From Desmonostoc geniculatum HA4340-LM1 (lineage in GTDB: Bacteria; Cyanobacteriota; Cyanobacteriia; Cyanobacteriales; Nostocaceae), in assembly GCA_019359545.1 (NCBI GenBank), contig JAHHHB010000015.1:31077-95076 (forward strand): a DNA stretch of 64,000 nucleotides, read 5' to 3'. Position 1 is the first letter of the stretch. Each line of letters begins with the position of its first letter. This document shows, piece after piece, positions 44,957 to 54,357 of the stretch. Made by a program: the position numbers and the translations under genes. The notes under the pieces were generated by a model. The model was given only the letters and a program-made list of their open reading frames with translations, had not been told where the DNA came from and did not search any database.

Positions 44957-46045
44957 CTACCGAAACGGCGGAGAATAAAGCAGTCCCTTTTTATTCCAGA
45001 GTTGATTTTGACCGCGAGCTAGATTGAGTTTTGTTTTGGGTCCGAGGTTGCGATCGTAAATCTGTGCATAATTGCCGACATGCTTAATTACTCGTGCTGC
45101 AAAGTCCTTTGTTAAGCCGAGTCCTTCACCAAGGTTGCCTTCTGTCCCTAAAAAGCGCTTAATATCTGGGTCATTACTGTTGGCGAACTGACCTACATTC
45201 TGGGAAGTAATGCCCAATTCTTCAGCTTTTACCAGAGAATAAACCACCCACTTGAGGGCATCACCCAGCCTAGTGTCTCCTTTAGCAACTGCTGGCGCAA
45301 GGGGTTCTGAAGAAATCACTTCTTCAAGAATCACATTGTCTTCTGGTTTGGGCAGGGTTGTACGCCGAGAAACCAATGCCGAACGATCGGCTGTAATGCC
45401 ATCACAACGCCCTTGAACATAGGTAGCAAAGGTAACATTAACGTCTTCAAAGACAACGGGTTTGTAAGTAATGCCCCTTTTTCGCATTTGGTCTGCTAAG
45501 TTCTGTTCGGTAGTAGTGCCAGTTTGAACACAAATAGCTTTATCTTTCAAATCTGCCAGGGATTTAATATTGCTACTTTTGCGAACCATGATGCTTTGTC
45601 CATCGTAAAAGACTACGGGTGCAAATTCCAGACCAACTGAAGTATCACGACTCAAAGTCCAGGTAGTGTTACGGCTGAGAACGTCTACTTCCCCAGTCTG
45701 CAAAGCTGTAAACCGCTCTTTGGTATTGAGATTGCGAAATTCTACTGCATCTGGTTTGTCAAACAAAGCAGCTGCCATCGCCCTGCAAATATCTACGTCA
45801 ATGCCGCTGTATTTACCGTCAGTTCCCACAAAGCTGAACCCTGGAATTTCACCACTTACACCGCAAATTACTTGACCACGGCTTTTAATACTATCCCAAC
45901 GATTTGTAGTTGCTGGTACTGGTCGATTGGCGCCTGGGCTGCTGGCTGTATTTGGTGTTTGTCCTGATCCTCCACCACAAGCAGTCATGGTCAAGATTAG
46001 GGGAGCGATCGCTACAATGAAACCTGATTTATGCATAAACTTCAT
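44957..46045 (-). CDS. natF: Polar amino-acid binding lipoprotein NatF
   Basis: About 362 residues. A lipoprotein signal ends in LTMTAC, so the protein is anchored outside the cytoplasmic membrane. The SBP_bac_3 fold shows VICGVSGEIPGFSF, SGIDVDICRAMAAALF, VDVLSRNTTWTLSRDTS and the ligand-contact region ITADRSALVSRR. The ATG giving MKFMHKSGF is chosen over a TTG 12 bases upstream. First gene of the natF-natG-natH-bgtA unit. Confidence 0.87.
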   Translation of the reverse strand: MKFMHKSGFIVAIAPLILTMTACGGGSGQTPNTASSPGANRPVPATTNRWDSIKSRGQVICGVSGEIPGFSFVGTDGKYSGIDVDICRAMAAALFDKPDAVEFRNLNTKERFTALQTGEVDVLSRNTTWTLSRDTSVGLEFAPVVFYDGQSIMVRKSSNIKSLADLKDKAICVQTGTTTEQNLADQMRKRGITYKPVVFEDVNVTFATYVQGRCDGITADRSALVSRRTTLPKPEDNVILEEVISSEPLAPAVAKGDTRLGDALKWVVYSLVKAEELGITSQNVGQFANSNDPDIKRFLGTEGNLGEGLGLTKDFAARVIKHVGNYAQIYDRNLGPKTKLNLARGQNQLWNKKGLLYSPPFR

Positions 46046-46063
46046 AGTTATAGACAATAAAAT

Positions 46064-46077
46064 GTATTATTCACTAC
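46064..46077. promoter_or_regulatory. GTA-N8-TAC motif (NtcA consensus) close to natF
   Basis: GTATTATTCACTAC fits the NtcA consensus exactly. It lies only ~19 bp before the natF start, too close for a normal activator site, and such matches also occur by chance. It could serve repression or the divergent side. Confidence 0.25.
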
Positions 46078-46577
46078 ACTCATTTGGGTAAAAACAATTT
46101 GTTGCTTGTCATATAAAACTCTACCAGCCTCCAGGCTATATTTCTTCACCGTTAAAAGCAGTAGTTGAAGTTTCGACTGATTTTTGAAAAGCCTGAGATA
46201 TTTTGTGGAAATTGTCTTAACTTAGCTTCAACTTACCACTTTTATTTAAAACTCTATCAGGATACTAAATAGCAATCTGTTTATCAAACCTGGAAGATAA
46301 TATTAAAATTCTAGCGATACCAATTCTGTATTTTTCACTGCCTAAGAGTTGGTAACAACCAATTATCGCATCTTTAATAATGAACAAAAAAGCTTCATCA
46401 AATACTATTCACAGCCCAGCATCAAAATCTGTTTTTCCTATCCCCAATGCCCCATTCCCCATGCCCCATACCCCATGCCCTATTTACCATAAGTAGCCAC
46501 ACTAACTCAAACAACTACCACTCGCAGGTTAAACTAGGTCTGGTAACAGCTGCTCCACCATTCCTTATGAGGCTTTT
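46078..46577. other. Divergent intergenic region
   Basis: 500 bp between natF and the YbjN gene. CCCCATTCCCCATGCCCCAT repeats occupy about 46441-46483. CTAGGTCTGGTAAC at 46533 matches 13 of 14 bases inside the 16.5-kb foldback element's terminal repeat, possibly by chance. No ORF or RNA gene is seen. Confidence 0.45.
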
Positions 46578-47135
46578 ATGGGAGCTAACCTCAAACAAAT
46601 TGCCAAGTACTTAGATAACCTTGGTTGGGACTACCGTTTTGATGATGAAGAAGACCGTATTATAACAGGTGTGGAAGCTGATAACTTAGAAGATTTTCTC
46701 ATAGTTGTCCAACTGGATGAGGACGGAAAATTTTTCCGAGTATTTGCCCCTCAAGTTCTGGCAGGAATTCAAGAGCATCCTCACAAGGCAGCTATCCTAC
46801 AGACAATGCTTGCCATTTCTTGGGAAACCAAAATGTTGCAATGGGAGTACGATCCATCCGATGGCGAAATCCGTGCCATCATCGAGTTCCCCCTGGAAGA
46901 CTCAATTCTCACAGAAAGGCAATTTCACCGTTGTCTGAGTGGATTAATTCAGATTGTAGATGGTATAGCGATACCTCGCCTGAAAGAAGTTATGGCAACA
47001 GGACTCGATCCGGGAAATATAGAACTTGGAGAAAGACTATTACTCAGTATCCAAGAAGAAGCTCCAGGATTGCTAGATTTACTAGAAAAGGCAATGGAAG
47101 CACGAAAAAAACGAGGAAGTTTTCCCAATGAGTGA
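46578..47135 (+). CDS. YbjN-domain protein
   Basis: A 185-residue acidic soluble protein. LKQIAKYLDNLGWDYRFDDE and the following ITGVEADNLEDFLIVVQLDE fit the YbjN fold, which is related to the type III secretion chaperone/CesT fold. The C-terminal helices end KAMEARKKRGSFPNE. Such proteins are common in cyanobacteria and are thought to bind partner proteins; no partner is evident here. A 77-bp gap separates it from the DUF3318 gene. Confidence 0.7.
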   Translation: MGANLKQIAKYLDNLGWDYRFDDEEDRIITGVEADNLEDFLIVVQLDEDGKFFRVFAPQVLAGIQEHPHKAAILQTMLAISWETKMLQWEYDPSDGEIRAIIEFPLEDSILTERQFHRCLSGLIQIVDGIAIPRLKEVMATGLDPGNIELGERLLLSIQEEAPGLLDLLEKAMEARKKRGSFPNE

Positions 47136-47212
47136 GACGGATCGTTACTGAAATAGCTATACTCCAAAGTGATACCCTCACTATATACTGAAATTTTCTG
47201 GGGCTGGATATT

Positions 47213-47857
47213 ATGACATCCTATGCAACCTCCTCTGCTAAAGCGGAAATGAGTGAACTCCGGCGGTTGAAAGGCTTACTACCGCCAGAATTGCAGAGCT
47301 GGGTCACGGTAGAAGGCACAACTGAGGTCAATCCACCCCTGATCCGCTGCGAAGAAATTGGTAAAGACCAAGTAGAAATTCAAATTGACTTGGTGAAATG
47401 GGATGCCCTCGCAATGGATCAGCGTAATCTGCTGTTCTGGCATGAAGTTGCTCGCGTTCAAAATGACACAATTCCCAAAGACGGTTGGGAAATGGCAGCA
47501 CTAGCCATCGGTTTAGGTGGTGCTGTCGGTGAATTATGGGTACAAGATGGATTACTTTTGGTGTTAGCTTTGGCGCTGTGTGGCGTGTCAGGCTGGCGAT
47601 TATATCAAAAGAATAGTGGGGAGAAGCAACTAAGAGAACTGCTCGATGCTGATGAAAAAGCGATCGCCTTGGCAACTCGTTTTGGCTATACCCTCCCCAA
47701 CGCCTACAAGAGTCTTGGTAGCGCCTTAAAAACCCTGATTGATAATACTCCTAGCAAGCGTCAACGGTCGAAATACGAAGCAAGGCTCTCTGCCCTCAAA
47801 CGCAGCGCTAATAAAGCAAAAGCTAAATCTAAAACGATGGATGAAGGCGCACTGTAG
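47213..47857 (+). CDS. DUF3318 membrane protein
   Basis: A 214-residue protein. The N-terminal soluble part holds LRRLKGLLPPELQSWV and LLFWHEVARVQND, the DUF3318 signature. Two adjacent hydrophobic segments follow (MAALAIGLGGAVGELWVQDG; LLLVLALALCGVSGW), then a basic C-terminus. The HEVAR motif looks like a vestigial metallopeptidase HExxR, but no zinc site is complete. Conserved in cyanobacteria, function unknown. Confidence 0.8.
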   Translation: MTSYATSSAKAEMSELRRLKGLLPPELQSWVTVEGTTEVNPPLIRCEEIGKDQVEIQIDLVKWDALAMDQRNLLFWHEVARVQNDTIPKDGWEMAALAIGLGGAVGELWVQDGLLLVLALALCGVSGWRLYQKNSGEKQLRELLDADEKAIALATRFGYTLPNAYKSLGSALKTLIDNTPSKRQRSKYEARLSALKRSANKAKAKSKTMDEGAL

Positions 47858-47874
47858 TAACCAGAAAGTAGGTT

Positions 47875-47893
47875 GGGTGGGCGATACCCACCC
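47875..47893. terminator. Hairpin GGGTGGG-CGATA-CCCACCC
   Basis: A perfect 7-bp GC stem lies 18 bp after the DUF3318 stop. The following CCTAAAATATC has no T-run on the plus strand, so it may be a dispersed palindrome or a weak terminator. Confidence 0.45.
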
Positions 47894-48097
47894 CTAAAAT
47901 ATCTCAATAATTGACCGTGGTAACTTCAGATTCTTGCAAGGTGCTTTTTGATAGCTAGCAACTTTATCAAGCAACAAAAGCTCAACAAAAATTCATATAT
48001 TGATTTTATTAACAAAATTTAATATAAATTTATATTTGCCTTAACGATATCTTTAGTAAGACTTACCTTTTACATAGCCAAATATAAACAGGCTATT

Positions 48098-48895
48098 TTA
48101 CAGTTGGTTGAGCATTTTATGTGTCTGGGGTATTACCCGCACTTGCTTAAGAAACTGTTTCATCAAAGCTTGCCACATCAAAACTCTATCGGGCGCAGGG
48201 GCAAGCGCAGGTATTGGAGAAAATTGTTCAGACTCTATCAAAGGCGTAACAGGCTGCAAAAATACTGGTATATCTGGACTCACATCTGCCACTAGCAGAG
48301 CTGAACGTTCCAACTCAGCAGGATCTGTGTTTTGAGACACAATTATCTTGACAAAAATACTTTTATATGATTCATGACATAGTTGGAGAAATTTAGCATG
48401 TTCTTGCCAATGACTTTCGCCGCTGACACTGGGCAACTTGAAATCCATCCCCACGGAGTCTAAGTAGGGGAGAATCATCGCTAGTTGTTCTGGGCGGTGT
48501 CCACCAGTTTCTAAGTATATAGGTAGACCGGTTATGGCTCGCACTTCGGGTAGAAACTGCGTTAAAAATTGGGCATGAAGAAGTGGTTCGCCCCCCGTTA
48601 AGCTAATGCTATCGTGTAGAGAAGGTAGATTTTGTCTTTGGACCCATTCTATTAATATGGGTAATGGGACGGGATTAGAGTAAATTTCAAAGTCGCGTAA
48701 TCCAGGCGATCGCTCTATCCGGCAATTAAGAGGTGCATTCCAAGTGTGGGCGCTATCACAAAAATGACAGCGCAAATCACACAAAGCAAAACGAATAAAA
48801 ATCTGACGTGTTCCTACATTGAGTCCTTCGCCTTGAATGGCAGAGAAGACCTCAACTAGGCGTGCGGTAGATGTAACCGTAGTTTTAGCAATCAT
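48098..48895 (-). CDS. queE: 7-carboxy-7-deazaguanine synthase QueE
   Basis: A 265-residue radical-SAM enzyme. CDLRCHFC gives the CX3CX2C cluster motif, preceded by EVFSAIQGEGLNVGTRQIFI and followed by SLTGGEPLLHAQ and VGMDFKLPS. It converts 6-carboxytetrahydropterin to CDG, the precursor of preQ0 and queuosine. It stands alone; no preQ0 DNA-modification (dpd) genes are near, so a tRNA-modification role is assumed. Confidence 0.88.
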   Translation of the reverse strand: MIAKTTVTSTARLVEVFSAIQGEGLNVGTRQIFIRFALCDLRCHFCDSAHTWNAPLNCRIERSPGLRDFEIYSNPVPLPILIEWVQRQNLPSLHDSISLTGGEPLLHAQFLTQFLPEVRAITGLPIYLETGGHRPEQLAMILPYLDSVGMDFKLPSVSGESHWQEHAKFLQLCHESYKSIFVKIIVSQNTDPAELERSALLVADVSPDIPVFLQPVTPLIESEQFSPIPALAPAPDRVLMWQALMKQFLKQVRVIPQTHKMLNQL

Positions 48896-49077
48896 TTGAT
48901 CAGAGTAACGCGATCGCGTTGCGTCGGCACAACAGCAAGAATATTTTTTAGCTTCTTGTTCTATTGTGAATCGTCGCTAGCGATTTCCAATCTGAGAAAG
49001 AGCAAATAATAATTAGTCCTAATTACATCTAAGTAATTTTCAAAGGACAAAATAATGTTTGGCAGATCACATTATAC

Positions 49078-50127
49078 ATGGCAACGAAAGTGCAGAGCTT
49101 CATGACTAGCCAACCGACAGAGGTCGATTTTCCCGTTCATTCCCTAAACGACACGGTTATAGTGCAGGTGCCGACACGGTTGAGCGTGCTGGAGGCTTTG
49201 GCCTTTAAGCAAACCTGCCAAAACTTAATCCAACCGAATTCATATCCCAAGCAAATCATCATTGACTTTGACCAAACTACTTTTATGGATAGTAGTGGTT
49301 TGGGTGCCTTGGTCAGTAATTTTAAATACGCCCAGGCTAAAGGTATTGGATTCAGACTGCGGAATGTAACACCCCAGGTGATGGCAGTTTTAAAACTCAC
49401 GGGGTTGGATCAAGTTTTCCCCCTAGAGTCTGTAGATAATGAGTCGCTAATAGAACAACAAGATTTAAAAGATAACCGGAGGACAGTTTCCCGTCAAGTA
49501 GAGCAGTTACCCACGACTCATCCTTCCGTAGCATCTTGGATGAAACGATTCTTAGATATTATCGGGTCAGTGGTTGGGTTATTAATTACAGGAATTTTGT
49601 CGATTCCCATTGCGATCGCTATTCAAATTAACGATCCCGGGCCGATTTTCTTTAGTCAAACCCGCTGTGGTTGGATGGGAAAACGGTTTAAAATTTGGAA
49701 GTTCCGCTCTATGTGTGTGGATGCGGAAGCAAAGAAATCCCAAGTCAAAAACCAAGTGCAAGGTGCCTTTTTCAAGAATGAAAATGACCCCAGAATTACC
49801 AAGGTAGGGCGTTTTTTACGGCGAACTAGTCTTGACGAACTACCCCAATTTTGGAACGTACTCAAAGGGGAAATGAGTTTAGTAGGCACTAGGCCACCCA
49901 CACCCGATGAAGTGGAACGCTACGAAGTACCAGAGTGGCAACGTTTAGATGTCAAACCCGGTATGACTGGCGAATGGCAAGTAAATGGCCGCTCTACAGT
50001 CCGTAGTTTTGAAGATGTAATTCGCCTAGATTTGCAGTATCAAAAAAATTGGAGTTTGGTTTACGATTTAAAGCTAATTTTCAAAACTATAGCGATTCTG
50101 TTTAATAGAAACAGTGGTGCTGTTTAG
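49078..50127 (+). CDS. STAS domain fused to a polyprenyl-phosphate sugar transferase
   Basis: A 349-residue fusion. Residues ~18-120 form a STAS (anti-sigma antagonist) domain with the phosphorylatable Ser in FMDSSGLGALV (residues 69-79). Residues ~150-349 form a bacterial sugar transferase: membrane helix IGSVVGLLITGILSIPIAIA, FKIWKFRSMCVDAE, LRRTSLDELPQFWNVLKGEM, then SLVGTRPPTPDE and KPGMTGEWQVNGRS. The enzyme would start exopolysaccharide or glycolipid synthesis by loading a sugar phosphate onto lipid carrier. The STAS part suggests control by a serine kinase or partner protein. Confidence 0.85.
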   Translation: MATKVQSFMTSQPTEVDFPVHSLNDTVIVQVPTRLSVLEALAFKQTCQNLIQPNSYPKQIIIDFDQTTFMDSSGLGALVSNFKYAQAKGIGFRLRNVTPQVMAVLKLTGLDQVFPLESVDNESLIEQQDLKDNRRTVSRQVEQLPTTHPSVASWMKRFLDIIGSVVGLLITGILSIPIAIAIQINDPGPIFFSQTRCGWMGKRFKIWKFRSMCVDAEAKKSQVKNQVQGAFFKNENDPRITKVGRFLRRTSLDELPQFWNVLKGEMSLVGTRPPTPDEVERYEVPEWQRLDVKPGMTGEWQVNGRSTVRSFEDVIRLDLQYQKNWSLVYDLKLIFKTIAILFNRNSGAV

Positions 50128-50137
50128 CTAACTATCC

Positions 50138-50614
50138 TTATTCACAATTTTTTGCTAACTTGCAATTCTCACGATAATTGTTCAATACACCCAAGCTCAA
50201 AAAGGGCTTGGGTTGGACAGCAACATCTCCCTCACGCTTTAACTCTTCCCAATTTAAGTAATATAACGCCAAAGAAAAATTTTTATTTACTCGCAATAAA
50301 GATGAATAATTATTTAATAATTCAAAAACTGTATTTAGGTTATTTTCCTGATATTGTTGTGCGAGTTTGAAAGCTAAATTACTTGCTTCTTGGAATTTCT
50401 GGGATTTTATTGATAATTCGTTAGCCGCTTCAGCTTCAGCTGCCAAATGAGTTATTTCTACAAATATTGAAGTTGTTGGAGATTGAGAACTAATACGTTC
50501 TTCCAACTTATGCCTATCTTGAATAACTAAATTTTGAAGTTCATTTATGTCAATAGTTTCTAACAAATCTTTGTTAAAGATACCTTCTGAATTTGTAAGA
50601 TAAGGCGTTTTCAT
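50138..50614 (-). CDS. Hypothetical helical protein
   Basis: A 158-residue protein, mostly helical (LQNLVIQDRHKLEERISSQS; FQEASNLAFKLAQQYQENN). No membrane segment or known motif. It is convergent with the STAS-transferase gene, with ten bases between stops. Function unknown. Confidence 0.55.
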   Translation of the reverse strand: MKTPYLTNSEGIFNKDLLETIDINELQNLVIQDRHKLEERISSQSPTTSIFVEITHLAAEAEAANELSIKSQKFQEASNLAFKLAQQYQENNLNTVFELLNNYSSLLRVNKNFSLALYYLNWEELKREGDVAVQPKPFLSLGVLNNYRENCKLAKNCE

Positions 50615-50670
50615 GATTTACCTATCCTCAAAACAGGAGTCGCAAACACTACCATATTTTTCAGCCAAGT

Positions 50671-50700
50671 GCAAAGGCGCATTTTTCTTAGCGCCTTTGC
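50671..50700. terminator. Hairpin GCAAAGGCGC / GCGCCTTTGC
   Basis: A perfect 10-bp stem with a 10-nt loop ends seven bases before the GTPase stop codon region on its 3' side. It likely ends the minus-strand GTPase transcript; it also resembles the GCGCCTCTGCGTGAG dispersed repeat. Confidence 0.5.
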
Positions 50701-50706
50701 GTGAGA

Positions 50707-52164
50707 TTATCCCACCGCCTTTTGAACACCAACGACTTCAACTTGCTGCACTTCTGGCAATAAACGCTTCACGCCTTGCTTGACAAACCCCTGCAAAAAG
50801 GCAATTTGCTGATTTTGCCCAAATACCTTTTGCAGAGTTTCTCGCAATTTATCCAAATTCAAATTAGTTCCAGAATCTACTGCTATTTCTTGTTGTTGGA
50901 AATATTCAACTAAACTTAATCCAGCGACTCTGGTCAGATAAGCTGCACTTACTCCCTGCACCAAACCACCAGCAACAAAGGTAACAGCATTACTTTTGAG
51001 AACAGTACCAATAGCCTTGGTAGAAAGTTCAACTAAACCGAGTTTCAGCATCAAACTTCCCATTGTTCCAGCTACGGTTTGTGCCTGTTCTAGGGAAAAT
51101 TTCTGCTGATAAATGTTGCCCAAATCCATTACCATTTGAGCATTAATGGCCGCAGTCGCCAGGATGTCAAGTGCTGGTACTGGGTTAGCAAAGGCAGCAG
51201 CCGCAGCTATCCACTGATATTGTTCAATAATTGGGGTGGCGCGATCGCATCTAATTCCATTCAGGCAGTTTTTCGCCTCAGCTTTCAACAACCCGGCTTT
51301 TCTCATGGTAGTTACCCAAACTAGCCGTTGTTTTTGCTGTGCTAAAATTTCACCCAACTGCTGGGTTAACTGCTGGATATCTGGTGCTGGTTGTTCCATC
51401 CACTCTTGCACAGAACCATCGGCGTCATGCTTTCGTACTTTGACGGGGATGGGAGAAGCCGCAGTTGCAACTACATTTCCCTGCATCCGCTGTTTCAATG
51501 ACAGCAAAACGCTACCACGTTCATCGGCTAAATATTGGTCTTGTTTGTTGATAACCAGCATTGCGGGCTGATTTACTGCTTTTAGCTGCTGTAAAGTTTG
51601 AAATTCTGAGTCTGTCAAATCACCGTTTGTCAAAAACAGCACAAAATCAGATTTTGCTACTTCTGCCAAAACAGATGCATCGGAATTCTCACCTGTTTCT
51701 CTAAACAAAGGTGCTGTTTCTTGTAGAGACACAAAATTTCCTGCCTCTAGATTTTGTTCTAAGACTTCAATTAAAGTACTTTTACCGACGGATTTTCCAC
51801 CAGTCACAGCCACTTTAATTTCTTGCCTGTCTAATTCGAACGACAATTGGGCAAGTTGTTCTCTGAGTGTCTCTAGTGCCTGATGGTTTTCTGCTTCCTG
51901 TGCTAGTTGGTTAATTACAACTTCAGCAATAGAAATCGCACTTTCTACAGTCGCCCGATCTACAAGCATACTATCTAGCTGTTCTAAAGCGTTTTTCGGG
52001 CGATTTTGTTGGAATAACCACAAACCACCGCCTACAGCTAAGGCACTCAATAAACTAAACTCACCCACCTGCATTATTGAATGATGCCAACTTTGTAACA
52101 TCCACAGAGAAAAGGACAGTCCCAATCCTCCCACTAAAATTGGTCGCTGCAACTTCACAACCAT
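50707..52164 (-). CDS. Membrane-associated GTPase with DUF697-like C-terminus
   Basis: A 485-residue protein. Two hydrophobic segments at the N-terminus (residues ~10-50) precede a G domain with P-loop TGGKSVGKSTL and the NKxD motif VINKQDQY. The C-terminal half (AAAFANPVPALDILATAAIN; QMVMDLGNIYQQKFSLEQAQ) matches DUF697, found in YcjF and related dynamin-like proteins. It may act in membrane remodelling or stress response. Monocistronic. Confidence 0.75.
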   Translation of the reverse strand: MVVKLQRPILVGGLGLSFSLWMLQSWHHSIMQVGEFSLLSALAVGGGLWLFQQNRPKNALEQLDSMLVDRATVESAISIAEVVINQLAQEAENHQALETLREQLAQLSFELDRQEIKVAVTGGKSVGKSTLIEVLEQNLEAGNFVSLQETAPLFRETGENSDASVLAEVAKSDFVLFLTNGDLTDSEFQTLQQLKAVNQPAMLVINKQDQYLADERGSVLLSLKQRMQGNVVATAASPIPVKVRKHDADGSVQEWMEQPAPDIQQLTQQLGEILAQQKQRLVWVTTMRKAGLLKAEAKNCLNGIRCDRATPIIEQYQWIAAAAAFANPVPALDILATAAINAQMVMDLGNIYQQKFSLEQAQTVAGTMGSLMLKLGLVELSTKAIGTVLKSNAVTFVAGGLVQGVSAAYLTRVAGLSLVEYFQQQEIAVDSGTNLNLDKLRETLQKVFGQNQQIAFLQGFVKQGVKRLLPEVQQVEVVGVQKAVG

Positions 52165-52400
52165 GACTCTCCGCGCCTTTTAGATGGCTATTTATTCCAG
52201 AATAGATTAAAATCCTGCTTCTTGGAATTGAACAGGCGATCTAACACAATTTTCTTTACTTACAGATGCTTGTGAGATTAACAAGATAAGAACTAGGTCA
52301 ACCTAATTCAACGTAAAGCACTACAATTCTATGCATTTAGTTGAGTGTAGTCTATGAAATGTGGCATAATACACAAAAAAATATTTAAAGGCATAAACTT

Positions 52401-53039
52401 ATGAGTTCTCATCAAGGTGGCAGAGGTTGGTTAGGTGGAATAGCTGCAATCATTGGTGCTATTGCAGTATCAATTAGCACTCTTCACCAAATAGGTATTT
52501 TTCCTACTTCAAAGAACAATCAATCTCCAACCCTATCTACTCCACCACTAACTGTATCCCAAGGCTCAACTTCATTCGACCCTAAACCAATAATTCCACC
52601 TCCACCAGAACAGGCAGAAATAGAAACAGTTATCAATACTTCATATCTTACTTACCGCATTGCTTTTAGGGATTTAAATAAAGCAGAACTGCAAGCTTTA
52701 TTCACTGGGGAAGCACTCAAAGCTAAAGAGAGGTTGATAGAAGCAAATTCTAAATTACCTTCCGGCGATAAACTTGCTTTCGTCAATATTGAATATGATT
52801 ACAGCAATACTCAATTTGAGGATTATCAAGTTATTGATAATGAAAGAGTAAAAATAAAAGCTACGAAAATAATAAAAAGTATTACATTTTGGGCTGACGC
52901 AAATCGTTGCATAGGATATCAACCTGAACACTCTTCAATACAAATATTTGATTTAGTAAAAACCTCTACAGGATGGTTAATAAGTAACGTTAAGGCGCTT
53001 CACAAAACTACAGTCTATGGTGGTCAATGTCCTACCTAA
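52401..53039 (+). CDS. Membrane-anchored protein with IMS/ARC6-like C-domain
   Basis: A 212-residue protein. One N-terminal hydrophobic segment (GGIAAIIGAIAVSISTLHQI) anchors it; a Pro-rich linker follows. The C-terminal ~120 residues (ETVINTSYLTYRIAFRDLNK; ALFTGEALKAKERLIEA) have the look of the SnoaL-like IMS domain seen in ARC6/cyanobacterial DUF4101 proteins. Function unknown. A strong terminator follows. Confidence 0.5.
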   Translation: MSSHQGGRGWLGGIAAIIGAIAVSISTLHQIGIFPTSKNNQSPTLSTPPLTVSQGSTSFDPKPIIPPPPEQAEIETVINTSYLTYRIAFRDLNKAELQALFTGEALKAKERLIEANSKLPSGDKLAFVNIEYDYSNTQFEDYQVIDNERVKIKATKIIKSITFWADANRCIGYQPEHSSIQIFDLVKTSTGWLISNVKALHKTTVYGGQCPT

Positions 53040-53076
53040 CCGTTCAGTGGGTGTCCGAGCTAGCTCTTCTCAAGAC

Positions 53077-53118
53077 AAAACCCTGTAATCTTTTTAGAAA
53101 ACAGGGTTTTATTTGTTC
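53077..53118 (+). terminator. Intrinsic terminator
   Basis: AAAACCCTGT (53077-53086) pairs with ACAGGGTTTT (53101-53110), followed by ATTTGTTCTTT. It serves the upstream plus-strand gene, and its symmetry would also stop the minus-strand tRNA transcript that runs toward it. Confidence 0.75.
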
Positions 53119-53125
53119 TTTCATT

Positions 53126-53202
<77 letters not shown>

Positions 53203-53248
53203 TCGCTCTTGACTTTTCTAGTCTAACTCAAAGTCAAGAGTTTGGCAA

Positions 53249-54196
53249 CTACAAAAACGATAATTCTCCAATTACTTCTAAACGTTTGTATTTTCCTAAG
53301 GTGACAAACTTTTCACAGAGGCTTTCTGCGGCGCTGGGACTAATCCAACCCATTTGTTGGAGTAAGTGAATAGCAACGGCATGTTTTGCCCGTTTTGCCC
53401 CATCCATAACTTTAATTGCTAATCCCATGCCTTCACCGAGTCTACCAATGCACTGCACTCCTTCGGCACCAGATTTGCTCACCAGTTCCCCTGGAGTTAA
53501 ACGCATCAGTTCCGTATCAAATTCTCCATCCCCTGCTACCATTGCTGGGTGATGAGTCATGGCACGGACAATGCGCTCCATATCCAAGTTGGTACTAGAA
53601 GCTAGCAGGGCGTATAAAGAGGCCATTTGACCGAGTTGCATCAAATAAGTCGGTGCGCCACAGTCATCATGGGCGCTGATAAATTCCTCTGCTGGCATTC
53701 GCAGCAATTCTGCTACTTTGCATAAAATCAACTGCTGTATTGGGTGTTTGCGTTCCAAGTAGTTGTTTAAAGGCCAATGGCGTTGCTGACAAACAGCTAG
53801 CATCCCCGCATGTTTACCAGAGCAATTGTATTCCAGAGGACTGCGTTTGCCTTCAGGAATCGGACACTGGAGTATAGTGGGGTCAAGATCAGCCCGCCAA
53901 AGGATGTTAAATACCTGTCGGACTTGCTCTATTGTTCCTTTATGGGAACTTGTGATAATTGCTAAATCGCGATCGCTGAGGTCATAGCGTTCCAGTGTAC
54001 CTGTAGTGGTGACTGCGAGTGCCTGAAATGGTTTGAGCGCTGAACGAATAAATGCAGCAGTTTCAGAGTTACCAGCGACGGTTAAAACCCGTCCGCGTTC
54101 GTCGCATACAACAGCCTGGACTATATGCTTGGATTCAATGATACCTTCACGCAGCAACCGGACTTCCAGTGCTGTAGCTTGAGTTCGTTTTCCCAT
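53249..54196 (-). CDS. Asparaginase (Asparaginase_II family)
   Basis: A 315-residue enzyme of the Rhizobium etli-type asparaginase family: ESKHIVQAVVCDERGRVL, FIRSALKPFQALAVTTTGTL (Ser-x-x-Lys motif SALK), IITSSHKGT, YNCSGKHAGMLAVCQ and the late DDCGAP. It hydrolyses asparagine to aspartate and ammonia. The family is distinct from E. coli AnsA/AnsB. It precedes no obvious partner; cgld27 and rsfS lie upstream on the same strand across a repeat spacer. Confidence 0.85.
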   Translation of the reverse strand: MGKRTQATALEVRLLREGIIESKHIVQAVVCDERGRVLTVAGNSETAAFIRSALKPFQALAVTTTGTLERYDLSDRDLAIITSSHKGTIEQVRQVFNILWRADLDPTILQCPIPEGKRSPLEYNCSGKHAGMLAVCQQRHWPLNNYLERKHPIQQLILCKVAELLRMPAEEFISAHDDCGAPTYLMQLGQMASLYALLASSTNLDMERIVRAMTHHPAMVAGDGEFDTELMRLTPGELVSKSGAEGVQCIGRLGEGMGLAIKVMDGAKRAKHAVAIHLLQQMGWISPSAAESLCEKFVTLGKYKRLEVIGELSFL

Positions 54197-54224
54197 TGTC
54201 ATGGGTTTATTTTTATCACTTTTT

Positions 54225-54352
54225 TATTATTTGTCATGAGTCATGAGTCATTAGTCATGAGTCATTAGTCATTTGTCCTTCGTCCTTTGTTTATTTACTA
54301 ATGACCAATGCCCAATGCCCAATGCCCAATGCCCAATGCCCAATGACTAATG
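54225..54352. repeat. TCATGAGTCATTAG and CCCAATGCC repeat field
   Basis: TCATGAG/TCATTAG heptamers (about 54233-54270) and five CCCAATGCC-type units (54308-54345) fill the spacer between asparaginase and cgld27. Confidence 0.8.
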
Positions 54353-54357
54353 ACGGT

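Noticed and set aside
48098..48895. queE as part of a deazaguanine DNA-modification island
   Set aside because: No dpd, queC or tgtA-like genes are nearby.
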